A DNA stretch of 7,966 bases. Origin: CF-113 sp035308345. GTDB taxonomy: Bacteria; Chloroflexota; Ktedonobacteria; Ktedonobacterales; Ktedonobacteraceae. The notes under the pieces were generated by a model. It did not search any database. It saw only the letters and a list, made by a program, of their open reading frames with translations, and had not been told where the DNA came from. Both the position numbers and the translations under genes were made by a program. Location: positions 1 to 7,966 of the forward strand of contig DATGGW010000179.1 of NCBI GenBank assembly GCA_035308345.1. The letters are read 5' to 3'. This document shows, in pieces, positions 1 through 4,979 of this stretch (position 1 is the first letter of the stretch; every line of letters begins with the position of its first letter).

Positions 1-365
1 GTACTTCCCGCACCCAGGAGGTTGTGGCCGCAGCCGTGTCCGCTGGTGACGCGGTCCTTGCGAGGTTCCTGGTGGGCAACAGGTTCGTTGCCCAGTCCAG
101 GCAGAGCATCGTATTCGGCCATAATACCGAGAATCGGTGTACCCGAACCCCACTCAGCGATGAAAGCGGTCGGCACTCCCGCCGTACCCCTGCTGGTTAT
201 AGTGAAACCCTGTTCCTGCAAAATGCTTACAATAAGCTGCGCTGACTTCACTTCCTGTAATGATAACTCTGCGAGTTGCCACAATTCGCTGGCAAGACGC
301 TCAATAATCGGTTTGACTTGCTCGACCGCCTGCTCGATGGCCTCGTAGGGTAATGCTATCGTCAT
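1..365 (-). CDS. M20-family amidohydrolase/peptidase (AbgB-like), N-terminal part
   Basis: The reading frame starts at ATG 365 and runs off the left edge, giving 121 residues. Residues 81-94 (IMAEYDALPGLGNE) and 109-121 (GHGCGHNLLGAGS) are the two hallmark motifs of the M20 amidohydrolase group related to AbgB and aminoacylase-like enzymes. H110, C112 and H114 sit in the metal-binding loop. Family members are cytosolic zinc hydrolases that cut an amide bond; AbgB itself splits p-aminobenzoyl-glutamate, a folate breakdown product, but the substrate here cannot be told from this third of the protein. An SD-like GAGGAG lies 12 nt before the ATG, slightly far. No in-frame start fits better, because the nearby GTG runs into a stop. 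The gene is divergent from the cyclodeaminase/folD operon once the mobile unit between them is discounted. Family assignment is secure; substrate is not. Confidence 0.9.
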   Translation of the reverse strand, partial: MTIALPYEAIEQAVEQVKPIIERLASELWQLAELSLQEVKSAQLIVSILQEQGFTITSRGTAGVPTAFIAEWGSGTPILGIMAEYDALPGLGNEPVAHQEPRKDRVTSGHGCGHNLLGAGS

Positions 366-457
366 GTCAGGTATTCACTCCTCTGGAAAATAGAAAGTTG
401 CTCCCCAAAGTGTACAACAAGTAACCAGCATTTGCCAGAACACGGCCTTCGTAACTG

Positions 458-464
458 TTGTAGA
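458..464. repeat. Left copy of 7-bp target-site duplication (TTGTAGA)
   Basis: TTGTAGA stands directly outside the left end of the 2.86-kb unit and recurs at 3327-3333 directly outside the right end, in the same orientation. A direct repeat abutting both ends of an inverted-repeat-bounded unit is the signature of transposition. Confidence 0.75.
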
Positions 465-465
465 C

Positions 466-489
466 GGGTGCGCCAAGGATTTTTGCAAA
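466..489 (+). repeat. Left terminal inverted repeat of the 2.86-kb unit
   Basis: These 24 bases (beginning GGGTGCGCCAAGG) are identical to the minus strand of 3325-3302. Identity stops at the next inner base (C490 against G) and at the outer base (C465 against T). A GGG start is consistent with ISKra4-type ends as I know them. Confidence 0.85.
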
Positions 490-492
490 CAA

Positions 493-563
493 GAGGGAGG
501 CCTGGGATACCTGGAGCAATCTATCACTCTGGATGGTTGCTCCAGGTATCCCAGGCCTCCCTC
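493..563. repeat. 27-bp perfect inverted repeat (hairpin) with 17-nt loop
   Basis: Arms at 493-519 and 537-563 are perfectly complementary over 27 bp and enclose a 17-base loop (520-536). The hairpin begins only 3 nt inside the left terminal repeat of the mobile unit. There is no T-tract after the stem, so it is not a normal intrinsic terminator. Its position suggests a subterminal element structure, or a block on read-through transcription into the unit, but no function is demonstrated. Confidence 0.85.
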
Positions 564-684
564 AACAAGAGCAAGAGGAGTTGGAGATCAGCACGGAGGG
601 GCAAAAAGGAGTGGTTCACATGACAGGAGAAGCTTTCTGAAACAAACACATCGTTCTTCTGGCCCATTTTTCGCGGTTTAGCCC

Positions 685-713
685 TTGACAAGTATATTGC
701 TATATGTTATATA
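685..713 (+). promoter_or_regulatory. Sigma70-type promoter for the methyltransferase gene
   Basis: A perfect -35 box TTGACA (685-690) is followed after exactly 17 bp by TATATA (708-713). The ATG of the ICMT-family gene is about 90 nt downstream of the expected start site. The -10 and the whole spacer lie inside the 42-bp palindrome at 691-732, so a repressor bound there would block polymerase. Confidence 0.7.
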
Positions 714-732
714 TAACATATAGCAATATACT
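691..732. promoter_or_regulatory. Perfect 42-bp palindrome over the promoter, probable operator
   Basis: Each 21-base half (AGTATATTGC... and ...GCAATATACT) is the exact reverse complement of the other, with no loop. It starts at the base after the -35 box and covers the spacer, the -10 box and the start site. This is where a dimeric or tetrameric repressor would act. The AT-rich core GTTATATATAAC would suit a GntR, MarR or TetR-type regulator, but none is encoded in the window, so the regulator is unknown. The mirror strand lacks a -35 box, so the promoter faces right only. Confidence 0.75.
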
Positions 733-811
733 AACAGTCAGGCACTGAGGAGACGCACAGGGGAAACGATCCGCTGCAACAGCCTCTGGCTCGACAAGAA
801 AGGATCCATCT

Positions 812-1498
812 ATGAAGATCCATCCGAAGGCAAAACAGTGGGTCGCAGTCGCCGAATTTATCGGCTTTCCCATCGTGGTGAGCGTTCTGTTGAATGTGTC
901 GGCGGGGCCGAGGGCGTACTGGCAAGCAGGGGTCTTCGCACTCGTCTGCGTTGCGTGTGTCCTGCCCATGCTCTTCTACTTTCTGGAACATCCCGCCCTC
1001 TTCAAGCGACGGATCAGCTTTGGACCGGGAGCCGAGCACCAGACCAGTCAAAAACTCATCGTCTCCTTACTGCTGCTGCTCTACGCTGCCCTGTATGTGG
1101 TAGCGGGGCTGGACCACCGCTTCAGCTGGTCCAACATCCCCGTCCTCGTCGTGCTGGTCGGGGATCTGGTGTTCGGCGGCGGACTCGTGCTGATCTTTCT
1201 CGTGTTTCGAGCCAACTCCTTTGCGGCCGCGACGGTCACCGTGGAAGCCGAGCAGACCGTCATTGCGACCGGGCCCTATGCGCTGGTCCGCCATCCTATG
1301 TATAGCGGAATGCTGGCGATGTTTCTCGGCCTTCCGTTGGCACTGGGGTCCTGGTGGGGACTCTTCACCTTTCTCCCGCTGCTAGTGGTGACCATCTGGC
1401 GACTCGAGGATGAGGAGCGGTATCTGTCCAACCACCTGGCGGGCTATCGGGACTACTGTGCCAACGTGACCCATCGGCTGTTTCCCTCGATCTGGTAA
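812..1498 (+). CDS. Isoprenylcysteine carboxyl methyltransferase (ICMT) family membrane protein
   Basis: This is a 228-residue integral membrane protein. Five or more hydrophobic segments are visible, near residues 12-28, 38-58, 82-100, 109-131 and 164-196. The C-terminal half carries the ICMT/NnrU-type signature: GPYALVRHPMYSG at 154-166, then a Trp-rich segment, then LEDEERYLSNHLAGYRDYC (198-216). These correspond to the RHPxYxG and E-E-x-x-L...Y...Y motifs that hold S-adenosylmethionine. Bacterial members methylate small or lipid-like substrates at the membrane, and the substrate here is unknown because bacteria lack prenylated CaaX proteins. Start ATG 812 has AAGGA 7-8 nt upstream. The gene is the first cargo gene of the mobile unit and is driven by the palindrome-covered promoter at 685-713. 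Length and motifs look intact. Confidence 0.85.
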   Translation: MKIHPKAKQWVAVAEFIGFPIVVSVLLNVSAGPRAYWQAGVFALVCVACVLPMLFYFLEHPALFKRRISFGPGAEHQTSQKLIVSLLLLLYAALYVVAGLDHRFSWSNIPVLVVLVGDLVFGGGLVLIFLVFRANSFAAATVTVEAEQTVIATGPYALVRHPMYSGMLAMFLGLPLALGSWWGLFTFLPLLVVTIWRLEDEERYLSNHLAGYRDYCANVTHRLFPSIW

Positions 1499-1627
1499 AG
1501 CAGCGCGATCGATGTACGATGGAGAAACAGACCGACGGCTAGCGCGTACAGGGCTGGACACGCAGTCGCCGTCGGCGGCAAGAGCACCGCCAACTAGAGC
1601 AGAGCTACCTCTCCGAGGAGGACATTC

Positions 1628-2050
1628 ATGAAAGCCATGCGGGAAGTCAGCCATCCGTTTTTGCCGTGGGAGCGTCCACAGTGGTGGAGGCGTGAGTTTG
1701 GCTTACGAGTACGAGATGAGCTACTGGCGAGGCTCTTTAAGGAGCAAAGCACGAGCAAGGCCGGTGGCGGGGTGCTGGGGCGGTTCGCCCGCTTCTGCCT
1801 GGTCGGGACGAGCAACGCCGTCATCGACTTCGGCGGGCAGAGCGTCGGCGCTGGCCGCCTTCCCCACGCGGGCGACCGTGCTGAGGCTTTCCTACAACAC
1901 GGCGGCCGTCGTGCTGGCCGCAACGTGCTCAAGCTGGGAGCCATCCTGGGGGCGATGGCCCTCTCGTTTTTCGGCAGGCGGCTGTCACCTGACCCCCCTG
2001 CAAAAGCGAGAGGCTTGTCCTCATCTTCCGAAGAGAAGGCCAGGGCTTGA
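1628..2050 (+). pseudogene. GtrA-like membrane protein, frameshifted remnant
   Basis: ATG 1628 has a strong SD (GAGGAGG, 6 nt away) and opens a frame of 140 codons. Residues 50-68 (LGRFARFCLVGTSNAVIDF) match the first conserved segment of GtrA/DPMS-type small membrane proteins, which are linked to lipid-linked sugar transfer across the membrane. After IDF the family pattern moves to another frame, which reads FPTRATVLRLSYNTAAVVLA followed by a degraded SxxLWNxYW-like stretch (CSSWEPSW, about 1921-1944). The gap between IDF and FPT is 28 nt; nine codons would fit the family, so a single inserted base between about 1834 and 1861 explains the shift. Read in frame, the C-terminal part becomes a non-hydrophobic, Ser/Lys-rich tail. 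A full GtrA protein is unlikely to be made. A sequencing error is possible but would not explain the degraded WNxYW motif. Confidence 0.65.
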
Positions 2051-2113
2051 TAAGACTCCCATGTTCAAGAATCTGTGTCTGTTGATTCTCTCAAGCAGAG
2101 GAGGGAGGTACCC

Positions 2114-2410
2114 ATGACTCACTATGGAACGTGGAGTCCCTATGCAGGAAGCAACTCCATCATCTTGGCGGTCGGACTGTTTCTCGTCACTGGCGTTTTG
2201 ATGTACTTCGCCATGCGATTACATCATCCACTCGCGGTCAAAGGACCTGGAAGGTTTCTTAGCGTTGCCCTCATAGGGATCTGGGTGTTGTTTGTGACCA
2301 CGTTCCTGGTGGCAGCGAGCATCTACGCGCGTGCGGATGAGCAGCAGATGATTCATTTCACTGGGCCGATGAACCCCATCGCTCCTGTGACCCAGGGCAA
2401 TCGCATCTAA
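2114..2410 (+). CDS. N-terminal fragment of a multi-pass membrane protein cut by a MITE
   Basis: The frame from ATG 2114 has a GGAGGGAGG SD just before it, preferred over an upstream in-frame GTG at 2075 that has none. It encodes 98 residues. Two hydrophobic helices are visible (about residues 14-33 and 51-74), followed by MIHFTGPMNPIAPVT and then five residues, QGNRI, and a stop that are encoded by the inserted 125-bp element. Deleting the element together with one copy of its target duplication joins this frame exactly to the one ending at 3004 (APVT-LFSGAVAF), giving a 251-residue protein. I do not recognise the family. As it stands the product is a truncated two-helix protein, and the gene is best read as one half of a disrupted gene. 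Confidence 0.7.
   Translation: MTHYGTWSPYAGSNSIILAVGLFLVTGVLMYFAMRLHHPLAVKGPGRFLSVALIGIWVLFVTTFLVAASIYARADEQQMIHFTGPMNPIAPVTQGNRI
2383..2392. repeat. Left copy of 10-bp target-site duplication of the MITE
   Basis: TCCTGTGACC directly precedes the element and is repeated exactly at 2518-2527 directly after it. In the ancestral gene it occurred once, encoding part of A-P-V-T. Confidence 0.9.
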
Positions 2411-2517
2411 TTTTTGGAACTGGCTCTACAAGGCGCGTCATAACAATCTAGCTTTTAAAGCTCTGCTGTGCGAATACGCTCTACAAGCCGCTTAAAAATT
2501 TAGATGCGATTGCCCTG
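2393..2517. mobile_element. 125-bp MITE with 18-bp terminal inverted repeats
   Basis: The ends are CAGGGCAATCGCATCTAA (2393-2410) and its exact reverse complement (2500-2517). With one gap the match extends through an A/T run to about 23 bp. A 10-bp target duplication flanks it. The interior has a 10-bp direct repeat GCTCTACAAG (2423-2432 and 2478-2487) and a central palindrome AGCTTT-T-AAAGCT (2450-2462), but no coding capacity. Ends starting CAGGG with 8-10 bp duplications are what I know of the ISAs1 family, so a transposase of that type is the likely helper; this is inference. The left repeat contributes a TAA stop to the upstream half-gene and the right repeat an ATG to the downstream half. 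Confidence 0.9.
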
Positions 2518-3004
2518 TCCTGTGACCTTGTTCTCAGGAGCGGTGGCCTTTTTCGTGATCGTGTCCCTGGCACAACGGAGCGGGGTCTGGATCGCTCTTG
2601 TGAGTGCCATTGTAGGAACCATCGCTGCACCGATGATCTTTGAACTCCCTTTCGATCTCATCGTGATGTGGCGAACGTATCCTCCCGCTCCTGCCATCCC
2701 GTTTACTTTGCTCTACTTTCTCCCGCTCTTGCTCGTCGAGCTCGCAAGTTTCGCGATGCTCCCGTTCTCACCTTTCGTGAGGCTGTCGCGAGCTACTCTG
2801 TTCCTGTTGGCGGGTATGTTTTTGATCTTCGCGGTGTGGGCATTGTTTGGCTTTGTCTATCCGGCAACTCCTCTACCAGTTGCTCTAAACGTGATCTCAA
2901 AAATTCTGGCATTTGCCACTACCGTCTCGCTCTTCCTTCCGCCGGAAAAAAGCGAGTGGTTTGTCCGTCAGTTTGTCCCGGCCAGACAGGAAATCAGTCA
3001 ATGA
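2504..3004 (+). CDS. C-terminal fragment of the MITE-disrupted membrane protein
   Basis: The open frame starts at an ATG that lies inside the right terminal repeat of the MITE. The first seven or so codons are element or duplicated target sequence, and native sequence resumes fully at 2528 (LFSGAVAFFVIV). About four hydrophobic segments follow, starting near residues 8, 25, 63 and 96, with a further one near 127-146. A polar tail ends in VPARQEISQ. There is no SD before the ATG (the preceding bases are AT-rich element sequence), so translation is doubtful. The stop at 3002-3004 overlaps by 11 nt, tail to tail, with the transposase remnant on the other strand, so the native C-terminus may also have been altered. 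No family recognised. Confidence 0.6.
   Translation: MRLPCPVTLFSGAVAFFVIVSLAQRSGVWIALVSAIVGTIAAPMIFELPFDLIVMWRTYPPAPAIPFTLLYFLPLLLVELASFAMLPFSPFVRLSRATLFLLAGMFLIFAVWALFGFVYPATPLPVALNVISKILAFATTVSLFLPPEKSEWFVRQFVPARQEISQ
2518..2527. repeat. Right copy of 10-bp target-site duplication of the MITE
   Basis: TCCTGTGACC follows the right terminal repeat and is identical to 2383-2392. Confidence 0.9.
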
Positions 3005-3327
3005 CTTGCTGGACCGTTTCCTCATTGGTGTGTACAGCAAGGATTTCTTCGACCATCTGAGCCGCTTTGTCGAAGGGCATGAAGCAAGCCAGGTGGACCA
3101 GATGTTCCTGTTGTCGTGGAGCGAGACTGCCTGGCAGTAACGCTAACTCCTCATCCAGGGGGAAAAAGACTGTGTCCACACTTGGGGCAGGTTTCGTAGG
3201 TTCTGCTTTCGCCACGCTTGTTCGTCCATCTTTGGTCCTTCTTTTTCTGTCGTCTTCCAGATGGCTCTATCTTACCACCTCCTTTTCCCTGGACCACTCC
3301 CTTTGCAAAAATCCTTGGCGCACCCAT
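2994..3327 (-). pseudogene. ISKra4-family transposase, N-terminal remnant with frameshift
   Basis: Read on the minus strand from the right end of the mobile unit, a basic stretch (RRQKKKDQRW) leads to a zinc-knuckle-like segment YETCPKCGHSLFPP, which stops. The continuation FFPLDEELALLPGSLAPRQQ and then HLACFMPFDKAAQMVEEIL lies one base out of register. The switch falls at the run of five G and five A at 3158-3166 (plus strand). The order Cys-x2-Cys, F(F)PLDEELGLLPG, FxxAAxxLE is typical of the N-terminal part of ISKra4 transposases as I know them. Sequence similarity ends near 2994, where a stop occurs after EETVQQVID; the whole DDE catalytic region is absent. The fragment begins at the terminal repeat, as expected for the 5' end of an IS. 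It cannot be active. Confidence 0.75.
3302..3325 (-). repeat. Right terminal inverted repeat of the 2.86-kb unit
   Basis: The minus strand from 3325 to 3302 is identical over 24 bases to plus 466-489. The transposase remnant reads inward from this end. Confidence 0.85.
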
Positions 3328-3333
3328 TGTAGA
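3327..3333. repeat. Right copy of 7-bp target-site duplication (TTGTAGA)
   Basis: This is the direct copy of 458-464, one base outside the perfect part of the right terminal repeat. Confidence 0.75.
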
Positions 3334-3341
3334 TATGCCCA

Positions 3342-3371
3342 TTTCCCCCAGAAGCCAGCGTGTGCTAGAAT
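3342..3371 (+). promoter_or_regulatory. Probable extended -10 promoter of the cyclodeaminase/folD operon
   Basis: TAGAAT at 3366-3371 is preceded by TG one base upstream (3363-3364), giving an extended -10 (TGC-TAGAAT). The -35 candidate TTTCCC (3342-3347, 18-bp spacer) is weak, as is usual for extended -10 promoters. It lies about 32 nt before the ATG at 3403 and just outside the mobile unit, so insertion of the unit left this promoter intact. Confidence 0.5.
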
Positions 3372-3402
3372 GCAAAGAGAACCATTGAACAGGAAAAATC
3401 AC

Positions 3403-4026
3403 ATGTATATAGACGAAAGCATTCAACATTATCTCGATGACCTGGCTTCCGCGCAGCCAACCCCCGGCGGCGGATCGGCCTCGGCCTTGTGCGGCGCGAT
3501 GGGCGCGGCGCTGGCAAGCATGGTTTGCCGGCTGACTATGGACAAGGCTGGCTATGAGGATGTGCAAACCGAGATTGAGCATATTTCGCGGCAGACCGAA
3601 CAATTGCGCGCGCGTTTTTCAGAACTGCTTCAGGAAGATATCACGGCCTATGGACGGCTTTCAGCAGCCTACAAATTGCCGCGCGCGTCGGATGAAGAGC
3701 GTGTTGAACGCACTGCCGCTATACAGAAACAACTGGTGGGAGCCGCGCTGCCGCCATTGGAGATGGTTGAGTGCGCGGCAAAACTTGCGCAACATTGCCG
3801 GCGCGTTGCGGAGATCGGCAATGTAAATGTCCTGAGCGACATCGTGACGGCGACGACACTGGCGCACGCAGCAGCCCAAGGCGGAGCCTCGATGACGCGC
3901 ATCAATCTACGTTCATTGAAGAACATGGAGCTGGCGCGCGAACTGGAAGCGCGATTGACCGGCGCATTTCGCCTGCTTGAGGAGAGCAGCCGCGAAGTGA
4001 CTGCTATAGTGGGGAGGAGAGCGTGA
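3403..4026 (+). CDS. Cyclodeaminase/cyclohydrolase family protein (FTCD-C / FchA-like)
   Basis: This 207-residue protein corresponds to the stand-alone formiminotransferase-cyclodeaminase C-terminal domain. Members convert 5-formimino-THF or 5,10-methenyl-THF in one-carbon metabolism, and FchA-type proteins act as methenyl-THF cyclohydrolase. Signature segments are PTPGGGSASA (19-28), the DITAYGRL segment with conserved Asp79, GNVNVLSDIVTA (139-150) and MTRINLRSLK (164-173). It is all-helical and cytosolic. ATG 3403 is chosen over an upstream in-frame start at 3067 that lies inside the mobile unit. AGGA precedes it by 8-9 nt and the family N-terminus (IxxYLDDLAS) begins right there. The stop overlaps the GTG of folD by 4 bp (GTGA), so the two are co-translated. 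The pairing suggests it supplies or backs up the cyclohydrolase step for the unusual FolD. Cyclodeaminase activity is less likely, since no formiminotransferase gene is visible. Confidence 0.88.
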   Translation: MYIDESIQHYLDDLASAQPTPGGGSASALCGAMGAALASMVCRLTMDKAGYEDVQTEIEHISRQTEQLRARFSELLQEDITAYGRLSAAYKLPRASDEERVERTAAIQKQLVGAALPPLEMVECAAKLAQHCRRVAEIGNVNVLSDIVTATTLAHAAAQGGASMTRINLRSLKNMELARELEARLTGAFRLLEESSREVTAIVGRRA

Positions 4027-4916
4027 CAGCAAGAATACTGGATGGACGCGCCATGGGAGCGCAGATCAAGCTAGAGCTGCGGGCTGATATCGAACGTTAT
4101 GTGCGCGAGCAGGGCAGAGCGCCTGGTCTGGTGATCGTGCGGGCAGGCGGGGACGCGGCTTCCAGTTTTCATAGTAAAGCCCTCTTGCGCATAGCTGATG
4201 AAGTTGGACTCGCGGCCAGGGTGGAGTTGCTCGCGGCGCGCACCACGCCCGACGAACTGCGTTCCCTGTTGCTTGCGCTGAATAATGATACGGCTACGCA
4301 AGGAATCATCGTGCAGATGCCATTACCGGCACACCTTTCTCAAAAGATGGTGGTTGATACCATAAGCTCCCGTAAGGATATTGATGGCATCAGTCCGCGC
4401 AGCGCCGGAAACCTTTTCCTGGGCCTGCCCAGCTTTCTCCCTGCTACGGCTGCGGCGGTTATGGAGATACTCGAACGAACGCAGACACCGATCGATAGCA
4501 AAAGAGCAGTGGTGATTTCGCGCAGCAATGTGGTGGGTAAGCCGCTCGCCATGATGCTATTGCAAAAAAATGCCACCGTCACAGTGTGCCATTCGCGCAC
4601 GTTGAACTTACCCTACTACACACGCCAGGCCGATGTGCTGGTCGCCGCGGCCGGGTACGTGCAGATGGTGACCGCCGATATGGTTCGTCCGGGAGCGACC
4701 GTAATCGATGTGGGCATCAATGAAGCGCCTGATGGCAGCATCGTAGGCGATGTTGATTTCGAGACGGTTAAAGAGGTTGCGGGCGCACTGACTCCGACTC
4801 CCGGCGGCGTCGGCCCGCTCACCAATATCTTACTGCTAAAACAATGTGTGCAGGCAGCAAGGCGCGCAGTGCAGAGCCGCAACTGCACTGCGAAAGAGAT
4901 CACTTCCCACTATTGA
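4023..4916 (+). CDS. folD: FolD-like methylene-THF dehydrogenase with altered cyclohydrolase site
   Basis: The 297-residue protein aligns without gaps to E. coli FolD over the active-site region. It has the typical N-terminal ILDGRAMGAQI, the GIIVQMPLP loop with Q98, KDIDG with D121, the Rossmann motif SRSNVVGKP (166-174), CHSRT (189-193), and the C-terminal TPTPGGVGPLT (257-267). FolD interconverts methylene-THF, methenyl-THF and 10-formyl-THF using NADP in the cytosol. Unusual points: the residues at the E. coli Tyr50 and catalytic Lys54 positions are His50 and Leu54; the PCTPxG motif reads PATAAA (140-145); and the first Gly of GxSxxVGxP is Ser166. Loss of the lysine is known to abolish cyclohydrolase activity in the human enzyme, whereas the dehydrogenase can persist. 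GTG 4023 has GGAGG 5 nt upstream and overlaps the previous stop. Fold assignment is certain; bifunctionality is doubtful. Confidence 0.9.
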   Translation: MTARILDGRAMGAQIKLELRADIERYVREQGRAPGLVIVRAGGDAASSFHSKALLRIADEVGLAARVELLAARTTPDELRSLLLALNNDTATQGIIVQMPLPAHLSQKMVVDTISSRKDIDGISPRSAGNLFLGLPSFLPATAAAVMEILERTQTPIDSKRAVVISRSNVVGKPLAMMLLQKNATVTVCHSRTLNLPYYTRQADVLVAAAGYVQMVTADMVRPGATVIDVGINEAPDGSIVGDVDFETVKEVAGALTPTPGGVGPLTNILLLKQCVQAARRAVQSRNCTAKEITSHY

Positions 4917-4940
4917 TGTCTTATAGCCGTAAACTATACT
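4913..4940 (+). promoter_or_regulatory. Possible promoter for the beta-propeller gene
   Basis: TTGATG (4913-4918, overlapping the folD stop codon) is followed after 16 bp by TATACT (4935-4940, 5 of 6 to consensus). It is the best promoter-like match in the 165 bp between folD and ATG 5082. No intrinsic terminator is visible after folD, so read-through is also possible. Confidence 0.35.
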
Positions 4941-4979
4941 ACTTGATGTATGTAGCTCGGAAGCCGTATTCGTAGTCAT

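Larger units (their letters stand above)
366..811. other. Gene-free stretch between the M20 gene and the methyltransferase gene
   Basis: No convincing gene is seen here. Positions 366-457 are the M20 5' region, with at most a weak promoter on the minus strand. Positions 458-464 are the left target duplication, 466-489 the left terminal repeat, 493-563 a long hairpin, and 685-732 a promoter inside a palindrome. One plus-strand frame stays open from 464 to 640 and ends in a peptide reading LEISTEGQKGVVHMTGEAF. It has no start with an SD and no family I recognise, so I did not call it. Confidence 0.7.
465..3326. mobile_element. Putative ISKra4-type cargo-carrying mobile unit (2862 bp)
   Basis: The unit is delimited by a perfect 24-bp inverted repeat (466-489 and 3302-3325, each reading GGGTGCGCC inward) plus one mismatched outermost base at 465/3326. 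It is flanked by TTGTAGA on both sides. Just inside the right end is the N-terminal stump of an ISKra4-family transposase, oriented inward, with a frameshift and no catalytic part. The rest is cargo: an ICMT-family methyltransferase, a broken GtrA-like gene and a multi-pass membrane protein gene. The element cannot encode its own complete transposase, so movement would need one in trans. It inserted between the divergent M20 and cyclodeaminase genes. Alternatives are an IS that picked up genes while losing its transposase, or recombination between two IS copies; the matching flanks favour one insertion event for the whole unit. Confidence 0.75.

Noticed and set aside
493..563. Hairpin as a rho-independent terminator
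   Set aside because: The stem is far longer than usual and no T-run follows on either strand.
432..623. 63-codon plus-strand ORF across the left end of the mobile unit
   Set aside because: It starts outside the unit, crosses the target duplication, terminal repeat and both hairpin arms, and has no SD or family resemblance; an accident of frame.
464..640. Plus-strand open frame ending in LEISTEGQKGVVHMTGEAF
   Set aside because: The C-terminal peptide looks protein-like, but there is no supported start, part of the frame is hairpin arm, and I cannot place it in a family.
1499..1627. Small inverted repeat CGCC-GTC-GGCG between ICMT and the GtrA remnant
   Set aside because: Only four pairs and no T-tract; too weak to call a terminator.
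1382..1944. Minus-strand ORFs opposite the ICMT and GtrA-like genes
   Set aside because: Low-complexity, proline- and arginine-rich translations typical of antisense frames in GC-rich DNA.
2075..2113. GTG 2075 as start of the membrane-protein fragment
   Set aside because: No SD before it, whereas ATG 2114 has a strong SD and is directly followed by the protein's membrane region.
3067..3402. N-terminal 112-residue extension of the cyclodeaminase
   Set aside because: It lies antisense to the transposase remnant and runs through the terminal repeat; the family N-terminus begins at ATG 3403.
3151..3603. 150-codon minus-strand ORF as a complete gene
   Set aside because: Its first half is antisense to the cyclodeaminase; only the last 60 or so codons, inside the mobile unit, resemble transposase.
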